Below, one piece after another: positions 10,565 through 24,270 of a DNA stretch of 64,000 nucleotides. Under the pieces are notes generated by a model, which worked only from the letters and a program-made list of their open reading frames with translations, made no database searches and was not told the DNA's origin. A program made the position numbers and the translations under genes. This stretch comes from Aquilaria yunnanensis (taxonomy: Eukaryota > Streptophyta > Magnoliopsida > Malvales > Thymelaeaceae). The first letter of the stretch is position 1. Each line of letters starts with the position of its first letter. The stretch covers positions 57,936,001 through 58,000,000 of the forward strand of contig CM077597.1 in assembly GCA_039654915.1 (NCBI GenBank), read 5' to 3'.

Positions 10565-13500
10565 ATGGTTGATACGAGGTCTGGAACTTCGAGGGGGACT
10601 AAGGAACCTGGTGAAGGTTCTAGTGACCCAGTTGTGGCGAGGTTGGATGAGATATCCAGAGTGCTACAGGGTTTGACTGAGACTATGTCTCAGGTGGCAC
10701 AGGGCATGAACACTCTTGTAACAGAGATGTTCAGAGATTATGGGGACAGAGGTGTTGTCCAGGAGGAAGTTGAGCCACAACAAGAACAGGAAAGGCATGC
10801 TGAGCAACAGCAAGTGCCTAGAGCTCAGGAACCCAGAAATCAAGTTCTTGAGGAGGTTGAGGAACCAGAGATGATGGAGGCTCCAAGGAGGGGAGACACT
10901 CCACATCAGATGAGGTTGCTGGAAAAGTTTAAGACAGTTGATCCACCTAGCTTTGATGGGACGGGAGATCCTGACAGAGCAGAGGATTGGTTGTCTGTTA
11001 TGAACCGCCTCTTTACTTGTGGTGGTTATGAGACAGAGCAGAGGATGGTTCTGGTACCATTCTTTCTGAGAGGGAGAGCCAGTCTTTGGTGGGACGACGT
11101 GATGGAGTTATTGAGGGAGAGTAATGGCACTCGTCCAGAGCACAAGAAAAAGGTGCTCAAGTGGTCAGACTTCGAGAAGAAGTTCAGACAGGAGTATATC
11201 AGTGAAGCTGCACAGGATCAGAGGAGGATCCAGTTTGAGAATCTGACACAGGGAGAGATGTCAGTACGAGAGTATGAGCAGCGATACAATTCACTTATCC
11301 GGTATGCTCCATATATGTTGGGTAATGATGAGCTGAAAGCCAAGAAGTTTTCCCAGGGCCTGAAGCCTATTTTCAGGAGGTATATGGCGACAGTTGACTT
11401 CAGGAGTTATCGCCAGATGGTTCAAAAGGCATTGGCATTGGAAAGGGAATTCGAGGATTCCAGAGCACCTGTGAAAAAGGTGGAAGCTGGGCCATCTAAT
11501 CTGGGGAAAAGTGCTGGAAAGCGACCAATGGTAGGGAACCAGGATCCATCTAAGAGGAGGAGGACAGGTGTGTGTCCTAGGTGCAGACGGTTCCATGGTG
11601 GAAGACCATGTACACTGGGCACAGATATTTGTAATGTCTGTGGTCAGAGAGGGCATTGGGCCAGGGACTGCCCAAGAGTTCGATCAGTTACAGGTCCATC
11701 TCGGGTTTTACCTCCAGTACCGCTTGCCGTTGGGAACTGGCCTGGAGTAGTTGCTGCAGCAGTGAACCCAAGAGTCTACGCTTTGACGAACCAGGCGGCC
11801 AGAGAACCGCCAGCTGTACGAGGTAATTTTACTTTTCTGAGCAGTAGTGTTAGAGTGCTTTTCGATACGGGAGCTACTCTTTCAGTGATATCTTCTGCCT
11901 TGGTAGATAAGCATAGTTTACAGCGTGAAATTGCGGGTGAGTTGAGACTCATCAGGAATGCAGGGAGAGGTTTTATTGTGACCAATGAAGTGGTTACTAG
12001 GTATCCTTTGCAGTTAGGTGATCATGACTTTTGTTGTGAGTTGTGGGTGATTGAGTTGAAATCTTATGACCTGGTGCTGGGAATGGATTGGTTGAGTAAG
12101 CACAAGGCACAAATTAACTGTGCGAATCACTCAGTTGGCATCATTGATGCTCAGGGGGCTAGAGTGACTTGCACAGGAGGGTTGGCATCTAGTGCTAAGA
12201 GTTTACACCTTAGACTTGTAGATACCATCCCTGTAGTTGGTGAAGAGGAGTATTACTCGTTGAATGGAGTAGCTATAGAGGAAGAGTTGGGAAGCATTCC
12301 TGTAGCTAATCAGTTTCCTGAGGTGTTTCCAGTGGAGTTACCTGGGTTACCACCTAGGAGGGATACTGAGTTTGCTATCCATCTGCAACCAGGGGTTGAG
12401 CCTATTTCAGTACCACCTTATAGGATGTCGGCTCCTGAGATGGATGAGTTGAAGAAACAGTTGGAGGAACTGCTAGGGAAAGGTTTCATAAGACCGAGTG
12501 TATCACCGTGGGGAGCTCCAGTGTTATTTGTGAAGAAGAAAGATGGAACTTTCAGGTTGTGCATCGATTACAGGAAGTTGAATGCAGTGACAGTTAAGAA
12601 TAAGTATCCACTTCCTAGAATTGATGATTTGTTTGACAGACTCAGAGGAGCGAGAGTGTTTTCCAGGATTGATCTTCGGTCTGGGTATTTTCAGATCAGA
12701 GTTAAGGAGGAAGACATTCCGAAGACTGCCTTCAGGACAAGGTACGGGCATTATGAGTATACGGTTATGCCTTTTGGTGTGACTAATGCTCCAGCAGTGT
12801 TTATGGAAGCTATGAATCGGATCTTTAAGCCATTTCTGGATCAGTTTGTTGAGGTTTTCATCGATGATATTCTGATCTATTCACAGTCTACGGCAGAGCA
12901 TGAGGAGCACCTTAGAACGGTTTTGCAAGTGCTGAAGGATAATCAGTACTATGCAAAATTTTCTAAGTGTGAGTTTTGGTCCGAGAGGATTCAGTTTTTG
13001 GGGCATATTATCAGTGCTCAAGGTTTGTCAGTTGATCCTGAAAAGGTTCAAGCAGTAGTTGATTGGAAGAGACCGACTACAGTTACAGAGGTCAGGAGTT
13101 TCTTGGGTCTAGCAGGTTACTACAGACGCTTCATAGAGAAATTCTCTGTGATAGCTACGCCGTTGACAGCATTGACCAGGAAAGCTCAGAAATTTGAGTG
13201 GACACCGAAGTGTGAAGAAGCCTACATGAAGCTGAAGGAAAAGTTGACCAGTGCACCCATACTTGTGTTACCAGACCCGGACAAAGCCTTTACAGTTTAT
13301 ACTGATGCGTCAGGTTCAGGTTTAGGTTGTGTTCTACATCAGGACAGTCAGGTAATTGCTTATGGTTCGAGACAGCTGAGGCCTAATGAGTTGAACTACC
13401 CTGTTCATGATCTTGAGCTTGCAGCAGTGATCTTTGCACTGAAATTATGGAGACATTATTTGATGGGAAGATCGTTCAGAATCTTCACTGATCACAAGAG

Positions 13501-15289
13501 TTTGAAGTATTTGTTTACTCAGAAGGATCTGAACATGAGACAGCGGCGATGGATTGAGTACATTAAAGACTATGATTGTTCGATCGAGTATTGTGCTAGT
13601 AAAGGGAACGTGGTAGCAGATGCTTTGAGCCGGAAGTACACAGGAGTGATCTTGTCCAAGGATCAGGCTACAGATTCTTCAGAAGGAGCATTGAAGGATT
13701 GTTTCTTAGCTTTGCATGAATTATGGCAAAGTCGAGAAAAATCCTTAGTCTACGTTTTGGAGATTCAGACGGCTTGGTTAGCCAGAGTCAGAGAAGCTCA
13801 GTTGAAAGATCCATTGTTGAAGAAGATTTCAGGTGAAGCTAAGACTGGTGCTTTGAAGAAAGAGTTCAAGTACAAAGATGGAATACTGCATTATGGTGAT
13901 CGACTCTATGTGTCGAATGTTGAGGGACTTAGGCAGCAAGTCCTACAGGAGGCACATAGTAGTACATTGAGTATTCACCCTGGTGTTAGTAAGATGTATC
14001 AAGATCTGAAGACACATTTTTGGTGGCCAGGACTGAAGAGAGATGTACGAGGACATGTGGCAAAGTGTTTGACATGTCAGGTGGTGAAAGCTGAACACCA
14101 GAAACCAGCAGGCACACTTCAGAGTTTATCTCTACCAGTGAGGAAGTGGGGATCCGTTACTATGGATTTCCTAGTGGGGTTACCGACCACCCGGAGTCAA
14201 CATGATGCTATTTGGGTAGTGGTTGACAGGTTGACGAAGTCGGCACACTTTATACCGATCAGAGTCACCTATACATTGGAGAGGTTGGCTCAGTTATATC
14301 TCAGGGAGATTGTGAGACTCCATGGGATACCGGATCAGATCATATCGGACAGAGATCCACGATTTACATCACGGTTTTGGAATGCTTTTCAGGAAGCATT
14401 GGGCAGTAAAGTTAGCCTCAGTACCGCTTTTCATCCACAGACTGACGGACAGTCAGAGAGGGTGATTCAGACTTTAGAGGACATGCTACGCATGTGTGTC
14501 ATTGATTTCAGAGGTGATTGGGATCAGCACTTACCACTGATCGAGTTTGCCTATAATAACAGTCATCAATCTGTTATTGGAATGGCGCCCTATGAAGCTT
14601 TGTATGGGAGACGATGTATGACACCTCATTGTTGGGCAGATCCAACAGACAGAGTGGTCGTTGGACCTGAGATCATAGCTGACACTACAGCTAAGATTAA
14701 GTTGATTCAGCAGAGAATCAAGACAGCTAATGACAGACAGACTAAGTATGCAAACAGAAGAAGAAGAGAATTGAGTTTTGAGGTTGGTGACAAAGTACTT
14801 TTGAAAGTGTCGCCCATGAGAGGAGTTAGTCGTTTTGGACAGAGGGGCAAGTTAGCTCCAAGGTTCATTGGACCTTATGAAGTGTTAGAGAAAGTTGGGA
14901 AAGTTGCTTATCGGTTGGCTTTACCGCCTAACCTTTCTCAAGTGCATAACGTGTTTCACGTTAGTTTACTCAGGAAGTGCACAGTTGAGCCCGGACAGGT
15001 AGTAAATCCTTCAGTGATACCCATTCAGGAAGACTTGACTTATGAAGAGAAACCAGTTCAGATTTTGGATAGGCAAGTCAAGAAACTGCGGACTAAGTGG
15101 ATTCCGATGGTTAAGATCCTTTGGTCTAACCATAGTGAGGAGGAAGCTACCTGGGAGACGGAGCAGGATATGCTGAAAAAATATCCTGGTGTTTTTCCAG
15201 AGTTGCAACGGAATTTGGGGGACCAAATTCCAGAAGGAGGGGAGAATGTTACGGCCCTTCTAGAGGGAGGTAAGGACTTTAGAATTTAG
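10565..15289 (+). CDS. gag-pol: Gag-Pol polyprotein, Tekay/Del-type chromovirus, copy 1
   Basis: This single open frame of 1574 codons should make all proteins for retrotransposition. I chose the ATG at 10565 ([11 protein letters not shown]) because the frame upstream of it has only a TTG. Approximate residues: gag core 120-300; Cys-rich [13 protein letters not shown] near 337 and CCHC knuckle [14 protein letters not shown] near 356; protease LFDTGAT near 432; reverse transcriptase 610-800 with FIDD near 762; RNase H 905-1020 with YTDASGSG and VADALSRK; integrase HHCC zinc region about 1130-1175; core Asp, Asp and Glu near 1200, 1262 and 1298; and a C-terminal chromodomain-like segment about 1498-1546 ([15 protein letters not shown]). 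The last 14 codons and the stop lie inside the next LTR, so the frame crosses the polypurine tract. No stop or frameshift is present, so it may be active. Confidence 0.95.
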   Translation: MVDTRSGTSRGTKEPGEGSSDPVVARLDEISRVLQGLTETMSQVAQGMNTLVTEMFRDYGDRGVVQEEVEPQQEQERHAEQQQVPRAQEPRNQVLEEVEEPEMMEAPRRGDTPHQMRLLEKFKTVDPPSFDGTGDPDRAEDWLSVMNRLFTCGGYETEQRMVLVPFFLRGRASLWWDDVMELLRESNGTRPEHKKKVLKWSDFEKKFRQEYISEAAQDQRRIQFENLTQGEMSVREYEQRYNSLIRYAPYMLGNDELKAKKFSQGLKPIFRRYMATVDFRSYRQMVQKALALEREFEDSRAPVKKVEAGPSNLGKSAGKRPMVGNQDPSKRRRTGVCPRCRRFHGGRPCTLGTDICNVCGQRGHWARDCPRVRSVTGPSRVLPPVPLAVGNWPGVVAAAVNPRVYALTNQAAREPPAVRGNFTFLSSSVRVLFDTGATLSVISSALVDKHSLQREIAGELRLIRNAGRGFIVTNEVVTRYPLQLGDHDFCCELWVIELKSYDLVLGMDWLSKHKAQINCANHSVGIIDAQGARVTCTGGLASSAKSLHLRLVDTIPVVGEEEYYSLNGVAIEEELGSIPVANQFPEVFPVELPGLPPRRDTEFAIHLQPGVEPISVPPYRMSAPEMDELKKQLEELLGKGFIRPSVSPWGAPVLFVKKKDGTFRLCIDYRKLNAVTVKNKYPLPRIDDLFDRLRGARVFSRIDLRSGYFQIRVKEEDIPKTAFRTRYGHYEYTVMPFGVTNAPAVFMEAMNRIFKPFLDQFVEVFIDDILIYSQSTAEHEEHLRTVLQVLKDNQYYAKFSKCEFWSERIQFLGHIISAQGLSVDPEKVQAVVDWKRPTTVTEVRSFLGLAGYYRRFIEKFSVIATPLTALTRKAQKFEWTPKCEEAYMKLKEKLTSAPILVLPDPDKAFTVYTDASGSGLGCVLHQDSQVIAYGSRQLRPNELNYPVHDLELAAVIFALKLWRHYLMGRSFRIFTDHKSLKYLFTQKDLNMRQRRWIEYIKDYDCSIEYCASKGNVVADALSRKYTGVILSKDQATDSSEGALKDCFLALHELWQSREKSLVYVLEIQTAWLARVREAQLKDPLLKKISGEAKTGALKKEFKYKDGILHYGDRLYVSNVEGLRQQVLQEAHSSTLSIHPGVSKMYQDLKTHFWWPGLKRDVRGHVAKCLTCQVVKAEHQKPAGTLQSLSLPVRKWGSVTMDFLVGLPTTRSQHDAIWVVVDRLTKSAHFIPIRVTYTLERLAQLYLREIVRLHGIPDQIISDRDPRFTSRFWNAFQEALGSKVSLSTAFHPQTDGQSERVIQTLEDMLRMCVIDFRGDWDQHLPLIEFAYNNSHQSVIGMAPYEALYGRRCMTPHCWADPTDRVVVGPEIIADTTAKIKLIQQRIKTANDRQTKYANRRRRELSFEVGDKVLLKVSPMRGVSRFGQRGKLAPRFIGPYEVLEKVGKVAYRLALPPNLSQVHNVFHVSLLRKCTVEPGQVVNPSVIPIQEDLTYEEKPVQILDRQVKKLRTKWIPMVKILWSNHSEEEATWETEQDMLKKYPGVFPELQRNLGDQIPEGGENVTALLEGGKDFRI
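15232..15246 (+). promoter_or_regulatory. Polypurine tract, Tekay copy 1
   Basis: AGAAGGAGGGGAGAA sits directly against the LTR start at 15247. It is the plus-strand primer site and is also coding for the end of Pol. Confidence 0.9.
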
Positions 15290-16277
15290 TTTAGAAGTTT
15301 AATTTAAGTTTGCCTAGCAAGAATTAAGAAGTTTGCCAAAGTTCACTAAGTTCCGACAAGAATAAAGCTCTGAACTAAGTTCAGGGGCAAAATGGTAATT
15401 TTGCACCCTGAGTGGCCGGGACGAGTCCCGAGTGTTTTAAAATGAATTTTTAGAACTTAACTTTTAACCTTAACTCAAACTCAACAAATAGACAAGAATT
15501 TAATCAAGAACTGTTAAGTTACAAAGATGGGGGACCTAATTGCACTTAACTTGAAACCTTGGTGATCTTGGTTGCTAAGTGAGGGTTTAAGAAGGGAAAG
15601 AGGGGGAGAAGCTATCATTAACACGTTCTTAAGCTTCCCTCACTCATTTCTCTCTCAAATTGAACTTGGAATCAAGTGATCTTGGTGTCAAAAGGTGCAA
15701 TTAAGGGTGTTTAAGCTTGGAGGATGCATTTTCAAGCTTGAATCCATGTTTTTGAAGCTTGGAGAGGCGTTTTTCTCCATCCCCTGTTTTTGAACGAGGT
15801 ATGAGTTATGTTCTTGATTGAATTCGTGTTATTTGGTTGATTGGAAGCTTGGGTTTTGGTTGGAAGAGGTGTTTTTGATGTTTTAGAGCTTTGTTTTGGT
15901 ATGGTTTTGTGTAGAACTTTGGAAGCTTGTTTGGAAGAGGAAGGGTTCGAATTCTTGCTTGTTCTTGGTGTTAAGGTAAGGGAGAAAGTGTTTTTAAGTT
16001 GTTGGATTGCTTTTGAATTGAAATGGATTAAGAAAGTTGAGTAATTTTTGGGTATGGTGTGAAGAAACGTTTTGGGAATTATGATGGACTAGCTAAATTC
16101 GAAGGGTTGGTTTGATGCTTCTAATGCATCATAGTTTGGCTTTGATAGTTGGTTTTGTTCCTTGCAACATGTACTTCATGTGTATGAAATTTGGTAACTT
16201 TTGATGCATGTTTGCTATATGTATTTGGTTGCCAAAGTTCGTAGCAGCAATCGGCCAAATTCTGCATTTCTGCAGAA

Positions 16278-16404
16278 TTGGCGACGCGGCGCCAATTGGC
16301 CCGAAAATTGGCGACGCGTCGCCAATTCAATTTTTCTTCACAGAGCGTCTGCTCGTTGGCGACGCGTCGCCAATTCCTTTTTGCCTTTGGCGACGCGGCG
16401 CCAA
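16278..16404. repeat. Palindrome cluster in LTR 2
   Basis: Four 18-bp units at 16278, 16308, 16356 and 16387, identical in sequence and order to the cluster in LTR 1. Confidence 0.95.
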
Positions 16405-16831
16405 CACCTAAAAATGGAGGGTTTGACTTTTTGCTGCGTTGACCCGACCGAGACTACGGAAGGCTCGGAACGTGCCTAAGGGTCCAAGGATCCCGATGGT
16501 ACTCCGAAACTTCCGAAAGTCCCACCGGAAGTATGAGTTTTCTTGAACTGTTTGAGGTAAGTAAGTTGCTTAGGCAACAAGTAAGGAAACAAATGTTGCA
16601 ATTGAACTTAATTAGCTATCAATAGCTCAGGTGAGAGGTTTAGAACCCTCGTCGGCCTAGCCGTGCGGTAGCCACGAGGCCCCGAGGCGAAACCTTGTTC
16701 ATCTAGTTTACATCAAAGAGGCCCGGCGGCCTAGTCTACAAGTCCCGTCATAAATTCCCCTGCATAACAACTAGGTGAGAGGTTCTATGTTTGAATGAGG
16801 CTTGCTAAGGTTCGCCCTTGAGCCATATGAT

Positions 16832-16935
16832 AGGTTGCTAAGTGATAGCGCTTGGCCTATATGTCAGGTTGCTAAGTGATTGCGCTTGGCCTGTATATGT
16901 GTCAGGTTGCTAAGTGATTGCACTTGGCCTGATAC
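16832..16935 (+). repeat. Three-copy direct repeat in LTR 2
   Basis: Same array as at 9497-9600, displaced by 7335 bases. Confidence 0.9.
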
Positions 16936-17764
16936 AGAGGACTACTTGAGGAGAGGTCTATCGGCCTAGTATATATATATATGACTAGTACCCTCATGCT
17001 GTGTGAGCTCGCAGCCAGAGTCCTAGCTTTTTCTTGCAGGTACATCGAAGACCCTTACTGAGAATGTTGAATTCTCACTCCCTGTTTGTTATGCAGAGTC
17101 TGGAGTAGCAGGACCGGATAATCGCTGAGGATTATCACGGTAGTACCTTTTTGTCTGTAAAGGTACGGTAGTTGAGAAACTTTAAGTTTCTAACCTGCTT
17201 AAGTGTTTAGTTGGTCTGTTGGTCAGGCAGTGGTACTAACTTGCTTCTTCCTTTGGCTGCAGAGCCTAGTAGCACTTGGCACAGGACTTGTGAGACTCGC
17301 CACTGGGACAGGAGTCCAAAGTGGGAGCTAGGGTAAAAGATCTCAGCAAAGTCTTGTATTTTGATACAGTACTTTATTTTGCCTCCAGTATTTATGTTAT
17401 AAAGAGTCCTTGACTCAGGGGATTGTTCTCTGGGTGAGAGCATTAGTTACTTATGTATAAATGCTTTCACGAGCGGTGTATGTGTAGTTAATCACTCAAA
17501 GGTTGATTTTGATATGCTTTGGCATTTTGTATTTATTTATATAGAATTTTACCTAGCCGGCTAAATGTCTAAATGATTAAATGTTTTATGGTTTTAATAA
17601 ACCAAGTCAAAGCATAAGTGCATACATATTGCATTTCTAGGTTAATCAACTAGTAGCATTGGATTTAATCCACACACATAACCAGCTAGCCAATTACAAT
17701 CCACCGTGAGACAAACGCTCACAGGGTATCCCGGGCAGGGGCACGGGGATCGTGTCAGTATTTT

Positions 17765-17776
17765 TGGTATCAGAGC
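17765..17776 (+). promoter_or_regulatory. Primer-binding site, Tekay copy 2
   Basis: TGGTATCAGAGC, at the same distance from the LTR end as in copy 1. Confidence 0.95.
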
Positions 17777-17899
17777 TAAGGGTTTATTTCATAGATATTG
17801 GAGGCTTAGACTGAGATCTAGTAGTAAAGTCCAAGTGCTAGGAAGTTAGTACTGACCAACATCTGGGGAAATGTTGTCTGGTTGTGGTTGCAGGTTATT

Positions 17900-20800
17900 A
17901 TGGTTGATACGAGGTCTGGAACTTCGAGGGGGACTAAGGAACCTGGTGAAGGTTCTAGTGACCCAGTTGTGGCGAGGTTGGATGAGATATCCAGAGTGCT
18001 ACAGGGTTTGACTGAGACTATGTCTCAGGTGGCACAGGGCATGAACACTCTTGTAACAGAGATGTTCAGAGATTATGGGGACAGAGGTGTTGTCCAGGAG
18101 GAAGTTGAGCCACAACAAGAACAGGAAAGGCATGCTGAGCAACAGCAAGTGCCTAGAGCTCAGGAACCCAGAAATCAAGTTCTTGAGGAGGTTGAGGAAC
18201 CAGAGATGATGGAGGCTCCAAGGAGGGGAGACACTCCACATCAGATGAGGTTGCTGGAAAAGTTTAAGACAGTTGATCCACCTAGCTTTGATGGGACGGG
18301 AGATCCTGACAGAGCAGAGGATTGGTTGTCTGTTATGAACCGCCTCTTTACTTGTGGTGGTTATGAGACAGAGCAGAGGATGGTTCTGGTACCATTCTTT
18401 CTGAGAGGGAGAGCCAGTCTTTGGTGGGACGACGTGATGGAGTTATTGAGGGAGAGTAATGGCACTCGTCCAGAGCACAAGAAAAAGGTGCTCAAGTGGT
18501 CAGACTTCGAGAAGAAGTTCAGACAGGAGTATATCAGTGAAGCTGCACAGGATCAGAGGAGGATCCAGTTTGAGAATCTGACACAGGGAGAGATGTCAGT
18601 ACGAGAGTATGAGCAGCGATACAATTCACTTATCCGGTATGCTCCATATATGTTGGGTAATGATGAGCTGAAAGCCAAGAAGTTTTCCCAGGGCCTGAAG
18701 CCTATTTTCAGGAGGTATATGGCGACAGTTGACTTCAGGAGTTATCGCCAGATGGTTCAAAAGGCATTGGCATTGGAAAGGGAATTTGAGGATTCCAGAG
18801 CACCTGTGAAAAAGGTGGAAGCTGGGCCATCTAATCTGGGGAAAAGTGCTGGAAAGCGACCAATGGTAGGGAACCAGGATCCATCTAAGAGGAGGAGGAC
18901 AGGTGTGTGTCCTAGGTGCAGACGGTTCCATGGTGGAAGACCATGTACACTGGGCACAGATATTTGTAATGTCTGTGGTCAGAGAGGGCATTGGGCCAGG
19001 GACTGCCCAAGAGTTCGATCAGTTACAGGTCCATCTCGGGTTTTACCTCCAGTACCGCTTGCCGTTGGGAACTGGCCTGGAGTAGTTGCTGCAGCAGTGA
19101 ACCCAAGAGTCTACGCTTTGACGAACCAGGCGGCCAGAGAACCGCCAGCTGTACGAGGTAATTTTACTTTTCTGAGCAGTAGTGTTAGAGTGCTTTTCGA
19201 TACGGGAGCTACTCTTTCAGTGATATCTTCTGCCTTGGTAGATAAGCATAGTTTACAGCGTGAAATTGCGGGTGAGTTGAGACTCATCAGGAATGCAGGG
19301 AGAGGTTTTATTGTGACCAATGAAGTGGTTACTAGGTATCCTTTGCAGTTAGGTGATCATGACTTTTGTTGTGAGTTGTGGGTGATTGAGTTGAAATCTT
19401 ATGACCTGGTGCTGGGAATGGATTGGTTGAGTAAGCACAAGGCACAAATTAACTGTGCGAATCACTCAGTTGGCATCATTGATGCTCAGGGGGCTAGAGT
19501 GACTTGCACAGGAGGGTTGGCATCTAGTGCTAAGAGTTTACACCTTAGACTTGTAGATACCATCCCTGTAGTTGGTGAAGAGGAGTATTACTCGTTGAAT
19601 GGAGTAGCTATAGAGGAAGAGTTGGGAAGCATTCCTGTAGCTAATCAGTTTCCTGAGGTGTTTCCAGTGGAGTTACCTGGGTTACCACCTAGGAGGGATA
19701 CTGAGTTTGCTATCCATCTGCAACCAGGGGTTGAGCCTATTTCAGTACCACCTTATAGGATGTCGGCTCCTGAGATGGATGAGTTGAAGAAACAGTTGGA
19801 GGAACTGCTAGGGAAAGGTTTCATAAGACCGAGTGTATCACCGTGGGGAGCTCCAGTGTTATTTGTGAAGAAGAAAGATGGAACTTTCAGGTTGTGCATC
19901 GATTACAGGAAGTTGAATGCAGTGACAGTTAAGAATAAGTATCCACTTCCTAGAATTGATGATTTGTTTGACAGACTCAGAGGAGCGAGAGTGTTTTCCA
20001 GGATTGATCTTCGGTCTGGGTATTTTCAGATCAGAGTTAAGGAGGAAGACATTCCGAAGACTGCCTTCAGGACAAGGTACGGGCATTATGAGTATACGGT
20101 TATGCCTTTTGGTGTGACTAATGCTCCAGCAGTGTTTATGGAAGCTATGAATCGGATCTTTAAGCCATTTCTGGATCAGTTTGTTGAGGTTTTCATCGAT
20201 GATATTCTGATCTATTCACAGTCTACGGCAGAGCATGAGGAGCACCTTAGAACGGTTTTGCAAGTGCTGAAGGATAATCAGTACTATGCAAAATTTTCTA
20301 AGTGTGAGTTTTGGTCCGAGAGGATTCAGTTTTTGGGGCATATTATCAGTGCTCAAGGTTTGTCAGTTGATCCTGAAAAGGTTCAAGCAGTAGTTGATTG
20401 GAAGAGACCGACTACAGTTACAGAGGTCAGGAGTTTCTTGGGTCTAGCAGGTTACTACAGACGCTTCATAGAGAAATTCTCTGTGATAGCTACGCCGTTG
20501 ACAGCATTGACCAGGAAAGCTCAGAAATTTGAGTGGACACCGAAGTGTGAAGAAGCCTACATGAAGCTGAAGGAAAAGTTGACCAGTGCACCCATACTTG
20601 TGTTACCAGACCCGGACAAAGCCTTTACAGTTTATACTGATGCGTCAGGTTCAGGTTTAGGTTGTGTTCTACATCAGGACAGTCAGGTAATTGCTTATGG
20701 TTCGAGACAGCTGAGGCCTAATGAGTTGAACTACCCTGTTCATGATCTTGAGCTTGCAGCAGTGATCTTTGCACTGAAATTATGGAGACATTATTTGATG

Positions 20801-22624
20801 GGAAGATCGTTCAGAATCTTCACTGATCACAAGAGTTTGAAGTATTTGTTTACTCAGAAGGATCTGAACATGAGACAGCGGCGATGGATTGAGTACATTA
20901 AAGACTATGATTGTTCGATCGAGTATTGTGCTAGTAAAGGGAACGTGGTAGCAGATGCTTTGAGCCGGAAGTACACAGGAGTGATCTTGTCCAAGGATCA
21001 GGCTACAGATTCTTCAGAAGGAGCATTGAAGGATTGTTTCTTAGCTTTGCATGAATTATGGCAAAGTCGAGAAAAATCCTTAGTCTACGTTTTGGAGATT
21101 CAGACGGCTTGGTTAGCCAGAGTCAGAGAAGCTCAGTTGAAAGATCCATTGTTGAAGAAGATTTCAGGTGAAGCTAAGACTGGTGCTTTGAAGAAAGAGT
21201 TCAAGTACAAAGATGGAATACTGCATTATGGTGATCGACTCTATGTGTCGAATGTTGAGGGACTTAGGCAGCAAGTCCTACAGGAGGCACATAGTAGTAC
21301 ATTGAGTATTCACCCTGGTGTTAGTAAGATGTATCAAGATCTGAAGACACATTTTTGGTGGCCAGGACTGAAGAGAGATGTACGAGGACATGTGGCAAAG
21401 TGTTTGACATGTCAGGTGGTGAAAGCTGAACACCAGAAACCAGCAGGCACACTTCAGAGTTTATCTCTACCAGTGAGGAAGTGGGGATCCGTTACTATGG
21501 ATTTCCTAGTGGGGTTACCGACCACCCGGAGTCAACATGATGCTATTTGGGTAGTGGTTGACAGGTTGACGAAGTCGGCACACTTTATACCGATCAGAGT
21601 CACCTATACATTGGAGAGGTTGGCTCAGTTATATCTCAGGGAGATTGTGAGACTCCATGGGATACCGGATCAGATCATATCGGACAGAGATCCACGATTT
21701 ACATCACGGTTTTGGAATGCTTTTCAGGAAGCATTGGGCAGTAAAGTTAGCCTCAGTACCGCTTTTCATCCACAGACTGACGGACAGTCAGAGAGGGTGA
21801 TTCAGACTTTAGAGGACATGCTACGCATGTGTGTCATTGATTTCAGAGGTGATTGGGATCAGCACTTACCACTGATCGAGTTTGCCTATAATAACAGTCA
21901 TCAATCTGTTATTGGAATGGCGCCCTATGAAGCTTTGTATGGGAGACGATGTATGACACCTCATTGTTGGGCAGATCCAACAGACAGAGTGGTCGTTGGA
22001 CCTGAGATCATAGCTGACACTACAGCTAAGATTAAGTTGATTCAGCAGAGAATCAAGACAGCTAATGACAGACAGACTAAGTATGCAAACAGAAGAAGAA
22101 GAGAATTGAGTTTTGAGGTTGGTGACAAAGTACTTTTGAAAGTGTCGCCCATGAGAGGAGTTAGTCGTTTTGGACAGAGGGGCAAGTTAGCTCCAAGGTT
22201 CATTGGACCTTATGAAGTGTTAGAGAAAGTTGGGAAAGTTGCTTATCGGTTGGCTTTACCGCCTAACCTTTCTCAAGTGCATAACGTGTTTCACGTTAGT
22301 TTACTCAGGAAGTGCACAGTTGAGCCCGGACAGGTAGTAAATCCTTCAGTGATACCCATTCAGGAAGACTTGACTTATGAAGAGAAACCAGTTCAGATTT
22401 TGGATAGGCAAGTCAAGAAACTGCGGACTAAGTGGATTCCGATGGTTAAGATCCTTTGGTCTAACCATAGTGAGGAGGAAGCTACCTGGGAGACGGAGCA
22501 GGATATGCTGAAAAAATATCCTGGTGTTTTTCCAGAGTTGCAACGGAATTTGGGGGACCAAATTCCAGAAGGAGGGGAGAATGTTACGGCCCTTCTAGAG
22601 GGAGGTAAGGACTTTAGAATTTAG
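17900..22624 (+). CDS. gag-pol: Gag-Pol polyprotein, Tekay/Del-type chromovirus, copy 2
   Basis: This is a second copy of the 1574-codon frame, displaced by exactly 7335 bases, with the same domains, start and stop. The one difference I found is T at 18787 where copy 1 has C at 11452, a silent TTC/TTT change in gag. The two predicted proteins are identical. All catalytic motifs are present: DTGA protease, FIDD reverse transcriptase, RNase H acidic residues, HHCC and DDE of integrase. The downstream LTR supplies the last codons and stop. Near-identity of two full copies points to a very recent duplication, gene conversion or assembly duplication. Confidence 0.95.
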   Translation: MVDTRSGTSRGTKEPGEGSSDPVVARLDEISRVLQGLTETMSQVAQGMNTLVTEMFRDYGDRGVVQEEVEPQQEQERHAEQQQVPRAQEPRNQVLEEVEEPEMMEAPRRGDTPHQMRLLEKFKTVDPPSFDGTGDPDRAEDWLSVMNRLFTCGGYETEQRMVLVPFFLRGRASLWWDDVMELLRESNGTRPEHKKKVLKWSDFEKKFRQEYISEAAQDQRRIQFENLTQGEMSVREYEQRYNSLIRYAPYMLGNDELKAKKFSQGLKPIFRRYMATVDFRSYRQMVQKALALEREFEDSRAPVKKVEAGPSNLGKSAGKRPMVGNQDPSKRRRTGVCPRCRRFHGGRPCTLGTDICNVCGQRGHWARDCPRVRSVTGPSRVLPPVPLAVGNWPGVVAAAVNPRVYALTNQAAREPPAVRGNFTFLSSSVRVLFDTGATLSVISSALVDKHSLQREIAGELRLIRNAGRGFIVTNEVVTRYPLQLGDHDFCCELWVIELKSYDLVLGMDWLSKHKAQINCANHSVGIIDAQGARVTCTGGLASSAKSLHLRLVDTIPVVGEEEYYSLNGVAIEEELGSIPVANQFPEVFPVELPGLPPRRDTEFAIHLQPGVEPISVPPYRMSAPEMDELKKQLEELLGKGFIRPSVSPWGAPVLFVKKKDGTFRLCIDYRKLNAVTVKNKYPLPRIDDLFDRLRGARVFSRIDLRSGYFQIRVKEEDIPKTAFRTRYGHYEYTVMPFGVTNAPAVFMEAMNRIFKPFLDQFVEVFIDDILIYSQSTAEHEEHLRTVLQVLKDNQYYAKFSKCEFWSERIQFLGHIISAQGLSVDPEKVQAVVDWKRPTTVTEVRSFLGLAGYYRRFIEKFSVIATPLTALTRKAQKFEWTPKCEEAYMKLKEKLTSAPILVLPDPDKAFTVYTDASGSGLGCVLHQDSQVIAYGSRQLRPNELNYPVHDLELAAVIFALKLWRHYLMGRSFRIFTDHKSLKYLFTQKDLNMRQRRWIEYIKDYDCSIEYCASKGNVVADALSRKYTGVILSKDQATDSSEGALKDCFLALHELWQSREKSLVYVLEIQTAWLARVREAQLKDPLLKKISGEAKTGALKKEFKYKDGILHYGDRLYVSNVEGLRQQVLQEAHSSTLSIHPGVSKMYQDLKTHFWWPGLKRDVRGHVAKCLTCQVVKAEHQKPAGTLQSLSLPVRKWGSVTMDFLVGLPTTRSQHDAIWVVVDRLTKSAHFIPIRVTYTLERLAQLYLREIVRLHGIPDQIISDRDPRFTSRFWNAFQEALGSKVSLSTAFHPQTDGQSERVIQTLEDMLRMCVIDFRGDWDQHLPLIEFAYNNSHQSVIGMAPYEALYGRRCMTPHCWADPTDRVVVGPEIIADTTAKIKLIQQRIKTANDRQTKYANRRRRELSFEVGDKVLLKVSPMRGVSRFGQRGKLAPRFIGPYEVLEKVGKVAYRLALPPNLSQVHNVFHVSLLRKCTVEPGQVVNPSVIPIQEDLTYEEKPVQILDRQVKKLRTKWIPMVKILWSNHSEEEATWETEQDMLKKYPGVFPELQRNLGDQIPEGGENVTALLEGGKDFRI
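22567..22581 (+). promoter_or_regulatory. Polypurine tract, Tekay copy 2
   Basis: Same purine run as at 15232-15246, directly before LTR 3. Confidence 0.9.
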
Positions 22625-23612
22625 TTTAGAAGTTTAATTTAAGTTTGCCTAGCAAGAATTAAGAAGTTTGCCAAAGTTCACTAAGTTCCGACAAGAATAA
22701 AGCTCTGAACTAAGTTCAGGGGCAAAATGGTAATTTTGCACCCTGAGTGGCCGGGACGAGTCCCGAGTGTTTTAAAATGAATTTTTAGAACTTAACTTTT
22801 AACCTTAACTCAAACTCAACAAATAGACAAGAATTTAATCAAGAACTGTTAAGTTACAAAGATGGGGGACCTAATTGCACTTAACTTGAAACCTTGGTGA
22901 TCTTGGTTGCTAAGTGAGGGTTTAAGAAGGGAAAGAGGGGGAGAAGCTATCATTAACACGTTCTTAAGCTTCCCTCACTCATTTCTCTCTCAAATTGAAC
23001 TTGGAATCAAGTGATCTTGGTGTCAAAAGGTGCAATTAAGGGTGTTTAAGCTTGGAGGATGCATTTTCAAGCTTGAATCCATGTTTTTGAAGCTTGGAGA
23101 GGCGTTTTTCTCCATCCCCTGTTTTTGAACGAGGTATGAGTTATGTTCTTGATTGAATTCGTGTTATTTGGTTGATTGGAAGCTTGGGTTTTGGTTGGAA
23201 GAGGTGTTTTTGATGTTTTAGAGCTTTGTTTTGGTATGGTTTTGTGTAGAACTTTGGAAGCTTGTTTGGAAGAGGAAGGGTTCGAATTCTTGCTTGTTCT
23301 TGGTGTTAAGGTAAGGGAGAAAGTGTTTTTAAGTTGTTGGATTGCTTTTGAATTGAAATGGATTAAGAAAGTTGAGTAATTTTTGGGTATGGTGTGAAGA
23401 AACGTTTTGGGAATTATGATGGACTAGCTAAATTCGAAGGGTTGGTTTGATGCTTCTAATGCATCATAGTTTGGCTTTGATAGTTGGTTTTGTTCCTTGC
23501 AACATGTACTTCATGTGTATGAAATTTGGTAACTTTTGATGCATGTTTGCTATATGTATTTGGTTGCCAAAGTTCGTAGCAGCAATCGGCCAAATTCTGC
23601 ATTTCTGCAGAA

Positions 23613-23739
23613 TTGGCGACGCGGCGCCAATTGGCCCGAAAATTGGCGACGCGTCGCCAATTCAATTTTTCTTCACAGAGCGTCTGCTCGTTGGCGACGC
23701 GTCGCCAATTCCTTTTTGCCTTTGGCGACGCGGCGCCAA
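23613..23739. repeat. Palindrome cluster in LTR 3
   Basis: Four 18-bp units at 23613, 23643, 23691 and 23722, as in LTRs 1 and 2. Confidence 0.95.
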
Positions 23740-24166
23740 CACCTAAAAATGGAGGGTTTGACTTTTTGCTGCGTTGACCCGACCGAGACTACGGAAGGCT
23801 CGGAACGTGCCTAAGGGTCCAAGGATCCCGATGGTACTCCGAAACTTCCGAAAGTCCCACCGGAAGTATGAGTTTTCTTGAACTGTTTGAGGTAAGTAAG
23901 TTGCTTAGGCAACAAGTAAGGAAACAAATGTTGCAATTGAACTTAATTAGCTATCAATAGCTCAGGTGAGAGGTTTAGAACCCTCGTCGGCCTAGCCGTG
24001 CGGTAGCCACGAGGCCCCGAGGCGAAACCTTGTTCATCTAGTTTACATCAAAGAGGCCCGGCGGCCTAGTCTACAAGTCCCGTCATAAATTCCCCTGCAT
24101 AACAACTAGGTGAGAGGTTCTATGTTTGAATGAGGCTTGCTAAGGTTCGCCCTTGAGCCATATGAT

Positions 24167-24270
24167 AGGTTGCTAAGTGATAGCGCTTGGCCTATATGTC
24201 AGGTTGCTAAGTGATTGCGCTTGGCCTGTATATGTGTCAGGTTGCTAAGTGATTGCACTTGGCCTGATAC
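24167..24270 (+). repeat. Three-copy direct repeat in LTR 3
   Basis: Same array as at 9497-9600, displaced by 14670 bases. Confidence 0.9.

Larger units (their letters stand above)
15247..17757 (+). mobile_element. Tekay array LTR 2 (shared middle LTR, 2511 bp)
   Basis: It has the same ends and internal repeats as LTR 1. It serves as 3' LTR of copy 1 and 5' LTR of copy 2. It has no target-site duplication of its own, as expected for a recombination-made tandem. Confidence 0.95.
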
